Shown here: positions 45,337 to 56,754 of the stretch, one piece after another
Layout: each line of letters begins with the position of its first letter
How positions within the stretch are numbered: position 1 is the stretch's first letter
NCBI RefSeq assembly: GCF_000801105.2
Contig: NC_079513.1
Coordinates: 24,272,273-24,336,272, forward strand
From: Raphanus sativus
Lineage: Eukaryota > Streptophyta > Magnoliopsida > Brassicales > Brassicaceae
Reading direction: 5' to 3'
DNA: 64,000 bases
Notes under the pieces: generated by a model
What the model was told of the DNA's origin: nothing
The model's database searches: none
The model's input: the letters and a program-made list of their open reading frames with translations, nothing else
Position numbers and translations under genes: made by a program

Positions 45337-46845
45337 ATGTCGGTCACAGCGGGAGTTAGCGAAGCTGCACTTGCTACACGTGCTAAGCTACGAGGTGGGA
45401 TTGGACAGACCAAAGTGAAAAGATACTGGCCCGGTAAAGCTCCCGAGTGGGCCGACGAACCGGAGGAAGATGAGGACGTTAGGATGCAAAAGGTCGACGC
45501 TTTTGATCGAAAGCATCATGATGATTCAGGTGTTGCTAGAAAGGACGATCCGAGACTACGTCGTTTAGCTCAGACGAGAGTCGAGAACCGTGAAGAAGTC
45601 AGAGCTGATCATAGACGAGTAAGACAGGCTGAGATTGTATCTACCGAAGAGGAAGAGCTGAGGAATAATCAAGAGGAGGAGGAAGAAGATGAGGATGCGT
45701 TGGAAGAGAGGAGGAGGAGGATTCGAGAGAAGAATCTCAAGAGAGCTAAAGAGGAGGCTGACTTGCTTCCCGTGGAGGAAGAAGACGAGGTGGAAGAGGA
45801 GGACGAGGATGAGGAAGAGGAGTCTGAGTACGAGACTGATTCTGAGGATGATATGCATGGTGGTATTGCAATGATCAAGCCTGTTTTTGTTCCTAAAGCC
45901 GAGAGAGATACGGTTGCAGAGCGTGAGCGGCTTGAAGCTGAAGAGCTTGCTCTGGAGGAGATGGCTAAGAGGAAACTCGAGATGAGGAAGATTGAGACGA
46001 AGCAGATAGTGGTTGAGGAAGTGAGGAAAGACGAGGAGATACGCAAGAACATGCTACTGCAAGAAGCGAATATCGGAGATGTTGAAACCGATGACGAGAT
46101 CAACGAGGCTGAGGAGTACGAGGTTTGGAAGACGAGGGAGATCGCTAGGATCAAGAGGGAAAGGGACGCGAAGGAAGCTATGCTGAGAGAGAGGGAGGAG
46201 GTAGAGAAGCTGAGGAACATGACGGAGCAGGAGAGGAGAGAGTGGGAGAGGAAGAATCCTAAACCTTCTTCGACTCAACCGAAGAAGAAGTGGAATTTCA
46301 TGCAGAAGTACTATCACAAGGGTGCTTTCTTCCAGGCGGATCCTGACGACGAGGCGGGATCCGTTGGGACCGATGGGATATTTCAGCGTGACTTCTCTGC
46401 TCCGACGGGTGAAGATAGGTTGGACAAATCGATCTTGCCTAAAGTTATGCAAGTTAAGCACTTTGGTCGCAGTGGAAGGACTAAATGGACTCACCTTGTT
46501 AATGAGGATACAACAGATTGGAGCAACCCGTAAGTCTTCTGCTTTTAGTGTTTCGTTTCTTACATTTGGTTAGTCATAGGCGTCTGAAGACTGACTTGAT
46601 TAGCATTTGAGTAGAAAAAATTAAGCTGAGAACTGAACTGAGACTGTTAGGGGGAACCTTGTGTCTGTTTATCCGTATATGGAGCTGCAGATTTTGAATG
46701 ATTATGTTTATGACATAATGAACGATTGTGCAGGTGGACTTCGAATGATCCTTTACGGGAGAAATACAACAAGAAAATGGCAGGCATGAATGCTCCTATT
46801 GAGAAACCGAAGGGGAGCAAGAAGATGAAAGATTGGGAGAAATAA
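45337..46845 (+). CDS. MFAP1 family spliceosomal protein (At5g17900-like)
   Basis: Exons 45337-46529 and 46734-46845 give 434 aa, matching Arabidopsis. The sequence is almost entirely charged helix: an acidic/basic N-terminal half with a poly-Glu region (residues 110-170), then the conserved MFAP1 domain. Its hallmark segments are [51 protein letters not shown] and, across the intron, [13 protein letters not shown]1 is a component of the U4/U6.U5 tri-snRNP and B complex in humans and flies; the plant protein is assumed to do the same in the nucleus. A long antisense ORF at 45669-46220 is only the mirror of the Glu-rich codons. Confidence 0.95.
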
Positions 46846-47654
46846 ACAGCATCAAGAACCTCATCGAGTTTAAAGCCAAAACTGAAATAGAGTGGTATGT
46901 TCTTTTTAGAATAAAAGCATCTTGCTCTGTTATCGCCGAGAACTCTTTATCTAAATCGCAGTAACTAATTAATATTTGTTTTGTAAGCACCTGGACTATC
47001 TGGTCTTTTGAATGGGATCAATCAAGATACACATTTTTTTATGATTCTGCTTGTATCACGAAAGCGTTTCTTATTGTCTATCAATTATCATATTAACATT
47101 CTGAATACATTAAAGAATCCAACAGCTTTTTGTGTCTTGACCTCGTTAATATCAAACCCAACTTTCTCACTTGCACAGTGAAATGAGCAACTAACTAGTA
47201 AGTAGTGTAGCCAAATGAAGAGAAAGACATGAGTCGATCTTAAAGGCAGAGTGGGATACAAACCATTGGTTCAATGAAAGCTCATTTAAGTTCTCCTTCA
47301 AGTCTTTGTCCGAACATACTCCTTTTGTTACGTGCTTCTACTCACAACTAATTATTTTAATTTTGAAAATAACAATTAAATCTGTATTTTGTTTTATTAC
47401 AAGAGAACCAAACTATGTTTAGTATGATTAAGATAATAAAATGGAATAATTGTAGGAAAAGTAGGGGCGCCACCACTAAGCCACCAGCTTAATAACAAAA
47501 GAGCCCAACGAAGAATTGATCATTTTGTTTTTGCTGTAAAGACAAAGCCGAAAACAGAGCCGAGCCCACTCTTCTTCTTCTTGTTCATCATCATCGTCTC
47601 TATCGATCGTAGAGTCAACCATTTTCCTCTTTCTCCCAATTCAACCTCCATTAG
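46846..47654. other. Intergenic between MFAP1 and the acidic membrane-protein gene
   Basis: MFAP1 3' UTR followed by about 600 bp of promoter-like sequence. From about 47,530 the DNA resembles the methionine synthase 5' leader (see findings). No further gene. Confidence 0.5.
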
Positions 47655-48023
47655 GTACGTCTCCTACTTTCCATGCCTTCCCCACGTCTCTCTCTCTCCC
47701 CCAAATTTTTTTTTTTTCATTTCATTTTTCCCTGTCTACGTCCATGACTTGTTTTAGGGCTAACGAAGTGATGAAAAATTGTTGAATTATATCGCATTTG
47801 ATCTCTATTTCCTCCACGATCTGTTCCCTCGTAACCTCTTGATTGAACTCGTATTAGGGTAATCTTCGATTTATCTTATCTGATTGAAATGATCTGCCTT
47901 TTTCTGGGGCTCGTGTGCTCGTTTAGATCCGATCTTAAATGTTGCATGTGATCTGATCAAAAAGTTTCTACCTTTGAATCAAAGTTGCTAACTTTAATCT
48001 TTGTTTGAATGTTGTTCTTACAG
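47655..48023 (+). other. 5'-leader intron of the At5g17910-like gene
   Basis: The donor TTAG|GTACGT at 47655 and the acceptor TTCTTACAG ending at 48023 leave a short second leader exon before the ATG at 48062. The donor neighbourhood AGGTACGTCTCC is the same as that of the methionine synthase leader intron. Confidence 0.65.
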
Positions 48024-48061
48024 AAACAAATTAACAACCTGGAGAAGAGGAAGAAGAAAAG

Positions 48062-51000
48062 ATGATGAGTGATCGGTCGGAGCTCAGAGTCCACGCACGG
48101 AGATCGTTTGACGTTATGATCAAAACCTCCTACAGATGGATCTGCGATCATCCCTTCCTCCTCGGCTTCGTTGCGTTTTTGTATCTCCTCCAAAGAACAT
48201 GTCCTTTCCTCTTCTCCGCCTTGGTGGTTGCGTCTCCCGTTTTGGTATGCACTCTCGTTCTGCTGGGAACGATTCTGAGCTTCGGAGAGCCGAACGTGCC
48301 TGAGATCGAGAAGGAACAGAAGCCGGAGACCGTCTACGAGGCTGCTCCTTTTCGAACCGAGGTTTCCAGGGATCCTTCTTCTTCTACTGTTGTTGTTGAC
48401 AGAGGTGAGAGTTTTAACGTGGAGAGGTTTGTGGGGAGGGAGAAATTAGAAGATGTGGTTTTGGATGGGAAGGATGTTGCTGATGGTTTGGTGGAGAATC
48501 TTCTGAGCGAGGTTGATGACGATGGGAGGCCTTTTGATTATAGGCCTTTGGTTGATGAGAGTCTCGACGAGGTGGTGAAACGTGATAGTCACGTGAGGTT
48601 TGAGGAGAGAGCTTTTGTTGTGGATTCTTCGGATAATAAGAGGAGAGATGGAGGAGAAGAAGAAGAGAAGTTAATGGGAAAGGAAGATCAGATGGATGTA
48701 TCTCCAGTTTCGCCTTGGAGACCGATGAGGCACGAGGAGGACGAGGATGATGACGCTGATGACTCGCTTGATTCTGGTTCAGATGGTGCCGAGAGCTCTT
48801 CTCCTGATCCTTCTATGACTGACATCATCCCCATGCTTGACGAGCTTCATCCGCTTTTACACACGGAGGATTCAGGCCGTGGTGGTGGTGTTGCGGATCT
48901 GGAAGGATCGGATGCGGCTTCGGAGGGGCCTCACAGGAGTAGTAGTGATGACGAAGGGATGGAGAGTGATGTTGACAGTGAAAGTCATGGAGAGGAAGGA
49001 GACAACGAGAACGAAGAGGATGATGAAGAAGAAGAGGAAGAGGAAGAAGAGGAGGAGAAGAAGGAAGAGAAGGATGATGAAAGCAAATCAGCTATCAAGT
49101 GGACAGAGGCTGATCAGAAAAACGTTATGGATCTAGGAACTCTCGAGCTCGAAAGAAACCAACGGTTGGAGAATCTTATTGCAAGGAGAAGAGCTCGTCA
49201 CAATATGAGAATGATGGCTGAGAAGAATCTGATTGATTTTGATAGTGCTGAGATTCCCGTTAATATGCCGCCAATCTCAACTGCAAGGAATCCGTTTGAT
49301 CTTCCTTATGATCCGTACGATGATATGGATATACCTGGCTCTGCTCCGTCCATTATGTTCGCTAGGAAAAATCCATTTGATTCTCCATTTGATCCAAATG
49401 AAGAGAAGCCAGACGTAGTCAAGGGTGAAGGTGGTTTTGAGGAAGAGATCTCGTCTCAACAGCCGAAGGATCAAGTGTTCAGAAGACATGAGAGTTTTAG
49501 CGTTGGTCCATCGATGCTCGGAGGTCCCAGGCATGACAGGCTGCGTCCTTTCTTTGTGCTGGAAAGATTAGCAAACGAGGGAACGAGCTATTATCCGTAT
49601 GAAAGGCAGCTCAGTGAAGTTAGTGAATCAAAAGTCAGTTCTGTTCCTGATACTGAATCTGTGTGTACAATCCTGGAGGATGACGAAAAGAAAGTGGATG
49701 AACAGGATGGTGATAGAGATACTGATATCTCCAAGGCTTCTGACCGTGATGAAGAAAAAATGCATTCGGCTTCTGACAATGATGAAGAGAAAACTCATTC
49801 AGCTTCTGACCATGATGAAGATAAAAGCCATTCTTCAGAAGATTCCGATTTTGATGAACAAGGTGATGATAGCAGAAATCTTCTTCATCATGATGTGGCT
49901 GAGATAATACTTGGAAGTCCAGAAGCAAACCATGAGGAAACAAACATGACGGAAGGAGAAACTTCTGATAAGTCAAAACATGATGAAGAGGAATCCAGTG
50001 ATAGCGATTCATCCTTATCAGAGACAGAAGAAGAGATGGGGGATACTAGTGAGAATGAAGCAATGATGGTTCCTGAGCAGAAAGGTGATCTTCATGAAGA
50101 AGAAGCAGGTACTTCTTCTTCCCAGCCTTCTTTTGGAGGATTAGAAATCCATGTTCCAAGAGGGGTGGATGATGATGATTATAACAACGATGTAGCGCCT
50201 GCTTTCATCACTGCACGCCCCTCGCTGGAGGACTTAGCAAGTCATGATCTTTCTGGTTTGGTTGAGGACCACCACGTAGAACCTGTTTACGATACGAGCC
50301 CTCGTTCTGGCAGTAGGTTCCCATCGTTTTCTTCCGTGTCGTCTGATTACAAACCGGACCTACCTGGAAAGAGTGTGGAAGAAGTACAGGAAAATGCAGA
50401 TGAGACTGAGAGAAGTACAAGGGAAGTAGGAGAGACTAGCTCACTTGTTGCAGGAGAGGTTCTCATTGGGGAGGTTGGAACTGATGGTCAAAACAATTCA
50501 ACGGAATCTGAGGAAGTATTATCTTCAGAGATGCTTGAAGAACATCTCCCAGCTGCGCCTACAAGTTCACCTTTGGGATATGGCGACACGAGGGAGCATG
50601 TGTCAACACTGGAAGAATCACCTGATGTGGTACATGACATAGCTGAAACTTCAGTAAACAGATCAGTTGGTGAAGGCATAATGGACGAGGAAGAGGATAA
50701 ACAAAAGGATGAAGCAACTCCTCAAACATTCAATGCAGACATCCCAATAGACAGTTACTCCACTTTGTCTTCTGGAGCAGTTGAGTACGCTGAGACGCAT
50801 TCATTTAACGACGAAGATGTTTCGCAGTCGGAACAAGATCCAGTTCAGTCATCAGTTCCCAATCAAACTATGGATATTGAAGTAGACTCTGTGAATGCTA
50901 GTGTCCAAAATGTGGGATCCGGAGAAACGACTCCTTATGAATCAGATAGAGAACTGACTTGGTCTGATAAATCTGTGGTAGAACAATCATCATCACCTGA

Positions 51001-52558
51001 ACATGGTGAAGATCAAGTAAGTCATTAAACTCATCTTCTCTCGTAGACTCTTTTTTTTTTGAACTTCTCTCGTAGATTGCGTTTGGTATAAGAACTTTCT
51101 ACTGCTCTCTTATAATCTTAAAATACTCTTATGTGATATACTCAACTTGTTTCTTATCCTCATGTCATATTTGACAAATGGTATTCATCTAATTTTGTGG
51201 TTTCTTAGCTGGAACTGGATTTAAACAGCAGGCTAATACCTCTAAAATTTTGGACTTCCTTCTTTGTTCTTTCTGCAATTTGTTAAGCAAAAAGATCTGT
51301 TTCTTACAGTTGTGCTGCGTTATTGCAGGTACCAGCTCGTGCAGCTCCGGTTAGTGTGGTCTTTTCTCGCAACATCACTTTCCACGAGTACCATGATGCT
51401 CCTGAGGATACAGCCGATTTATCTTGTTTGACATCTGACACATCCTCATCTCCAGCAGAGTCTCCCGAGTACAAAACACCTATGGTTGGTGAAGGCTCAG
51501 GGGCTGAGTTCTTCCAAGCGACTGTTTACGACGAGCTTGACCATGTGGTGGAGCGATTAGATCAGCTTACGGATTTACATGCAATATCTCAGACTCCTCC
51601 AGAAGTAATCACTGAAGAGGCAGACGAGATCAAAGAGATCGATGAAGGATTGTTGTCTGAGCTTGACACGATTGGAGACTTCAGTGTTAAGGAGGTTGTG
51701 ACAGATTCTGAGCCTGGGCCATCTTCGATAGGATCAGACACTGCCAACGAACTGATGGAAGCTCTGCCTGTTTTGGAAGCGAGATCTGTTGAAGACATAC
51801 AATCTGCTTTCCAGCAGATCCATGAAGGGTCTGAGGTTGAGGATGTTATTCTCCCTAGTACCGTTCAAGACCAGTTGGCTCAAGAGAATTATGGAACCGA
51901 GTCAAACTTTACAGTTGTGGAAGCTACTTCGAAGGATGATCTAGATACTGCTATGAACCAGGCTGTTGAAGAGAGCATGGGCAAGCAGCCAAAGTCACCA
52001 GAGTCAGAAGGTGTCTCTGGAGAAATCATGAGTGCAGTAGAAACCGAATCACCAGGGTCTTCAGTTGAAGAAAGGTCTGTTGATGAGACAAATGTTCTTC
52101 TGAACAACACACCTGAAGAAGAAGAAGAAAAAGAGGACAGTAGACCAGAAGAGGCAACCACATCCGATGTACCGTCTATCGAAACCCGATCAATGGAGGA
52201 AATCCCAAAACCTTCTGAACCAAAAGAGAGGATGGCAATGGAAGTAATCTCTGAGAGAGTGGTGATTCCCGGAGAAGGTATTGAGTCTAGTAATGTAACA
52301 CTAAGGGATGAAGTTGTGACTGAGGAAGCACCAAAAGCTGAGACCTCAAGCAACGCTGATGTGATTGAAACGAGTCATGAGTCCAAAGAAACTGCTAAAA
52401 CTTCAGAACAAGAAGGAAAGACAGAGAAGAAGGAGAAGGAGAAGAAGGAGAAGGAGAAGAAGGAGAAGAAGGAGAAGAAGAAGGAGAAGAAGGAGAAGAG
52501 TTCCAAATCTTCAAGCTCGAGCTCAAGCTCAAGCTCTAGTTCGAGTGACTCAGACTGA
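48062..52558 (+). CDS. Large acidic, N-terminally membrane-anchored protein (At5g17910-like), function unknown
   Basis: Exons 48062-51016 and 51329-52558 join in phase 0 to give 1394 aa (about 1340 in Arabidopsis). Two adjacent hydrophobic segments at residues 28-46 and 52-75 (FLLGFVAFLYLLQRTCPFLF, then a Val/Leu-rich stretch) suggest an ER-type hairpin. The remainder is extremely acidic and probably disordered. It includes an Asp/Glu run near 315-345, a repeated SASDNDEEKTHSASDHDEDK-type unit around 560-590 and a C-terminal Lys/Glu coil followed by a run of Ser ending SSSDSD. A conserved-looking block (NPFDLPYDPYDDMDIPGSAP) lies near 410. It is sometimes annotated as cardiomyopathy-associated-like, which says little about function. 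No catalytic domain is recognised. Confidence 0.9.
51035..51076 (-). mobile_element. Tail-only insertion: 16 nt, in the intron of the At5g17910-like gene
   Basis: A 13-bp target duplication, CTTCTCTCGTAGA, at 51035-51047 and 51064-51076 surrounds CTC-T10-GAA (TTC-A10-GAG on the minus strand). It lies 18 bp after the splice donor. Confidence 0.75.
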
Positions 52559-54202
52559 AAAATGGAAGGGTAATGCATCTCAACTCAAGTAAATATATGT
52601 TTGTTACGCGGTAATGATTGACACTTCTGGTTTTTGTGTGTGTTTCATCAGACTGTGTGCTCTGTTTTAAAAGGGGCAAGAAGAAGCCGCTTATCATTTC
52701 TCCTTTTTGTTGGTTTTTGTCTGTCTGTGTTTTCCTCATTTCTCTTGCTTTCAGCTTTCATATTTATTGATTTGATTGATTTGTATCTCTTGATACTATT
52801 TTGAGGTTTGTCAGGGTTTTTGGTTTGTGACTTCAAATATTCAGTTCTGAATTATTTTGTATTGAACATGGGAAGTGAGAACTGAGAAAAGTGTGTTGCT
52901 GCTTGGCTTTTTTCTTTGAACGTGTTAAGTTTGAGTTGCTAGTGTAAGCATTGTAATCTATAAGAATGGACTCTACCTAACAAGGTGTTGGCTTTTCATT
53001 TTTCATTATATACTCAATTGTTAACATGAAGCCTTGTGATTGGGATTCAGTTCAGGTGAATAATTTCTGAATCTTTAAGATATTTATAGATTATCAACCT
53101 CTTTCTGAATCTTGAGATTATTAGAAATTGTTTAAATTAACAACTTTTAAGACAAAATGATGATGTATATGTATGCCTATCTATTAACTCACATGGCTAA
53201 AAGCGTACCTTTATCACAAAAGTTTTACAAGCCAGCAATAAGGATGTTTTTGGATCTTGTGATTCGTTTATTATTTTATTATACGATCAACCAAACTCAA
53301 GATGACAAAAAAATGTGAGAGATACAGCATACAATATGATAGTATATACTTTTTCCAGTTTCAAAATTATACATGTTCAAAATTTTGTATATCTTTTAAT
53401 AAAACATATTAAAATTTAATAATAAATGCATAATTTTTTGTAATTTTATATTTTCTATATTTTAAACCAATAAAATTTTACAAAATGTAATTAATGCTTT
53501 TGAATTTTACAACTTTTAATTATTAGTAGACAAAAATTGCATTGCAAAAATAAAAAGTATATTTTCAAAATAAAAATTTATGTATCTTTTGAAACGGATG
53601 AAGTATAATTTTCACAACAATACACATACGAGTTAGTTCAATAATTTCATAAAATACATCACAAATTTTCCTTTTTGCGTTTGATCTGATTATGAGTATA
53701 TTATTGTTTAGGTTTTCAAAACAATAAAATGAAAATAAAAAGAGGGTTTTCATTAAATGCTCGTGTGAATGTTGCTACTATTATAATAGCAGATCTAATT
53801 CTAAATCCACCGACAGACCAACTTTCAGGATGCATATGCAATTTTCTTGCTACTTGAAGTCTCATCTCATGTAATTTAACTGATGTTCAACTTATTTGCT
53901 GTGATTGACAATTACTCATAACAAATTAGCGCAGATACAAAACATATAATTAATCTATAGTTTTTATCCATATTGTGTCAAACTACTCTGCAGTAAGCAT
54001 TTTTTCGTCTTCAGTAAGCATTTGGTTGACGTTGATTAAGGAAGAATCAGCAATTTGTTGACTGAATTGTCGGTTTGGAGCAGCATCACCATCTTCTACC
54101 ATTTATTATCTTACAACTCGAAATACACACCTTCACAGTTTCCGACACAAGAGAACGGAACACAAAAAGTCCAAACTAGATCTTGAAAGTCACAAGTCCC
54201 GC

Positions 54203-54263
54203 TTAAGAGCTTACAATATATCGTTTTTTTTTTGGTAAACATGTTAAGAGCTTACAATATATC
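54203..54263 (-). mobile_element. Tail-only insertion: 21 nt with TTTACC-poly(A) end on the minus strand
   Basis: A perfect 20-bp target duplication, TTAAGAGCTTACAATATATC, at 54203-54222 and 54244-54263 surrounds an insert that reads CATGTTTACC then A10 and C on the minus strand. The same TACC-poly(A) end occurs in the insertion at 26.18 kb. Confidence 0.9.
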
Positions 54264-54870
54264 TTATTAATAAAGTAGTGTATGTGCTATGGTTAGACTT
54301 CCATAAACTTTGAACTACATGATAAAATTAAGGATCAATGATTGGTATGCGAAAAACCATATTAATCCCACTATGCATAGATCTTTAGACTACTATGGAC
54401 TTTGAGTCCTTCGAATGTTTTAACGCAAGCTTGAGAAACACTGAAGTTCTTAAGATGTCTAATACAAAGTTTATATATTTTTGTAATCGTCAAAGTTTTT
54501 TTTGCGTATCATTGATTTAACGTCACAAAAACATAAAGAAAATAAAAAAGTAACATATAATCAAGGGAAGCGATATGAGGATAATATAAGTTAAGAATCA
54601 ATGTTTGGTGGCCAAATCATCAGCAAACAACAAGATGAAAAGCACTCATCAGTCATCACTTTGTTTATGAATCTTAAACAAGAACATATATATTGTGGGG
54701 GCATAATCCCCTTTTCTTTACCTACTATATTCAGCCAACATATAATTTTCTCGGCCTAGTCTATAAAAACATTTTTTTTCTTTCAAAAAAGTACATAAAA
54801 ACATAAATACATAAGTATGACTAAGAAATATATTTGTATTTTCTAAATGGAATGTTAAATGAAAACTAAT

Positions 54871-54913
54871 ATAAATTGTATGTTTTTTTTTGATCAAATA
54901 AATTGTATGTTTT
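54871..54913 (-). mobile_element. Tail-only insertion: 11 nt, TTGATCAAAAA on the minus strand
   Basis: A perfect 16-bp target duplication, ATAAATTGTATGTTTT, at 54871-54886 and 54898-54913 surrounds the insert, whose end resembles the TTTGATTAAAA end of the SINE at 6.6 kb. Confidence 0.8.
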
Positions 54914-55642
54914 AGTAGTCAAAGTATGGGATTTTTTTTTGGATTAGAAAAATCAGCTTCAACCCTCCACATGGTTTTCAAAACGCTGACGACCACGAGC
55001 AGGGCTCAATGTCGATACTCTTCCTGCTGACACTAAACGCCGTCGTATTTAGCAGAAACTTCACTGTGAAATGTGAATCCTCACCAACCTCAGCGGGTCC
55101 CATGCCACCAACTCAGCGCTCCCACGTGGAAAAAGTGCCTATTTCAATATGAACTTTACGCGTCGTGCCTATTCCTTCACGAACTTTGTAGTAGTGCGTA
55201 TTCCACACTGAACTAAACAAATTTTTTAAAATACTATATGAACTTTATGCGTCGTGTCTATTCCTTCGCGAACTTTATAGTAGTGCGTATTTCACATTGA
55301 ACAAAACCAAAATCAAAAAATACTACATAGACTCTCAAAATCGTGCTTATTTCAATATTGAGTGTTAAATGTGTTAGTCATCCGTTAATGTATCAAAACA
55401 ACGTCATTTTGTATAAATTTGTGAAATAAAAAATTAAAAATTAAAAATTAAAAATTAAAAATAAAATACACTCTCAAAATTGTGCTTATATATATTGACT
55501 GTCAAAAGTAATAGTCATCATTGATTTTATCAAAAGACTATTTTGGATAAATTCTATGAAATTGTCCGTCGTTTTTTAATTTTTTCATTTTACAAAAAAA
55601 TTATCCAAAATGACGTTGTTTTAATAAATTAATGTATGACTT

Positions 55643-55686
55643 GACTAACACCTTTCACTTACTGACAAAGAAAGACTAACATCTTT
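55643..55686 (+). mobile_element. Tail-only insertion inside the MULE: 18 nt ending CTGACAAAGAAA
   Basis: A 13-bp duplication, GACTAACACCTTT/GACTAACATCTTT, at 55643-55655 and 55674-55686 (one mismatch) surrounds the insert. Because the element is itself repetitive, the duplication is less decisive here. Confidence 0.55.
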
Positions 55687-55719
55687 GACGGTGTATATAT
55701 ATAATCACGATTTTGAGCG

Positions 55720-55761
55720 TCAAAGGTGTTCGTCTTTTTTTTGTCAGCAAATCAAAGGTGT
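55720..55761 (-). mobile_element. Tail-only insertion inside the MULE, TTTGCTGACAAAAAAAA on the minus strand
   Basis: TCAAAGGTGT at 55720-55729 and 55752-55761, with GTC following in both after small differences, surrounds an insert with the CTGACAAAA end. Confidence 0.6.
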
Positions 55762-55797
55762 AGTCATATATATATATATATATATGTACATTAACTG

Positions 55798-55843
55798 TCA
55801 AAAGTGTTAGTATTTTTCTGTTTAAGAAATCAAAAGTGTTAGT
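55798..55843 (-). mobile_element. Tail-only-type insertion inside the MULE, 18 nt
   Basis: A perfect 14-bp duplication, TCAAAAGTGTTAGT, at 55798-55811 and 55830-55843 surrounds a T-rich insert (ATTTTTCTGTTTAAGAAA). Confidence 0.55.
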
Positions 55844-56754
55844 CATACGTTAATTTATCAAAATAACGTCATTTTTGATAGATTTTATAAAACATAAAAA
55901 ATTACAAATTGACGGATAATTTCATAGAATTTATCCAAAATAAAATCTTTTGATAAATTAAAACATGACTAACACCTTTGACAGTCAATATATAAGTACA
56001 ATTTTGAGAGGTTTTTGGTAAATTAAAGGATGACTATTACATTTGACAGTCAATATATATAAGCACAATTTTAAGAGTATATATTTTATTTTGATTTTTA
56101 ATTTCACAAAATTTATTCAAAATGACGTTGTTTTGATAAATTAACGGATGACTAACACATTTAACGCTCAATATTGAAATACGCACTATTTTGAGAGTTT
56201 ATGCAGTATTTTTTTATTTTTGTTTAGTTCAATGTGAAATACGCACTACTATAAAGTTCGTGAAGGAATAGATACGACGCATAAAGTTCATATAGTATTT
56301 TAAAAAATTTGTTTAGTTCAGTGTGGAATACGCACTGCTACAAAGTTCGTGAAGGAATAGACACGACGCGTAAAGTTCATGTTGAAATAGGCATTTTTTC
56401 CCTCCCACGTACACCACCAACTCCCCTTCACGTTTTAATTCTCTATTTTTTTAGAAAAAGGCTTAATTAATACATTTTGATCTCTATTAATAAGTTTTAA
56501 TCCTCGATTTAATCTCTTACTATACGTTTTAATTACGTTTAACTAATAGATTGACGTTTGCTAATAGAAACTACAATACAAATTTGAAGCTAAGATATTT
56601 CTGTTAATTAGTTAAGATATTATCTGAAAATTCGTTCTTAATGAACCATATATTTATTAACTGATCATGTTTTTAAATTTCAAGCCAACGATACAAATAC
56701 ATCGAATAACAAACAAATTTCTCATAAATTAATTTTAAAAACAATGATTTTTTT

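Larger units (their letters stand above)
52559..55127. other. Intergenic; degenerate MITE and tail-only insertions, no gene seen
   Basis: 3' UTR of the acidic-protein gene, then AT-rich DNA. At 53,345-53,607 a TTTTTCCAGTTTCAAA start and TTTGAAACGGATGAAGTA end look like a decayed Stowaway element. Two clear tail-only insertions (54.2 and 54.9 kb) and a doubtful one at 54,761-54,806 are present. Nothing coding was recognised. Confidence 0.5.
55128..56401. mobile_element. Non-autonomous MULE with long terminal inverted repeats, 1.27 kb
   Basis: A perfect 9-bp target duplication, CTCCCACGT (55119-55127 and 56402-56410), marks Mutator-type insertion. The ends match as GGAAAAAGTGCCTATTTCAA and, reverse-complemented, GGAAAAAATGCCTATTTCAA. 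The inverted similarity continues about 190 bp with few differences. Within each arm a roughly 90-bp unit (GAACTTTACGCGTCGTG, CTATTCCTTC, CGAACTTTGTAGTAGTGCGT) occurs twice. The middle holds further palindromic repeats around GTTAGTCAT and AAAATGACGTT. There is no coding capacity. Its terminal repeats do not resemble those of the 8.77-kb MULE, so another transposase must have moved it. Confidence 0.92.

Noticed and set aside
45669..46220. 183-codon minus-strand ORF rich in Ser and Leu
   Set aside because: It mirrors the Glu/Lys/Arg-rich codons of the MFAP1 gene on the other strand; no family similarity.
51889..52353. 154-codon minus-strand ORF rich in Ser
   Set aside because: Antisense shadow of the acidic C-terminal exon of the At5g17910-like gene.
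54761..54806. Another tail-only insertion with ATAAAAACAT duplication
   Set aside because: The direct repeat is only 10 bp and A-rich, so chance cannot be excluded; not counted in the set.
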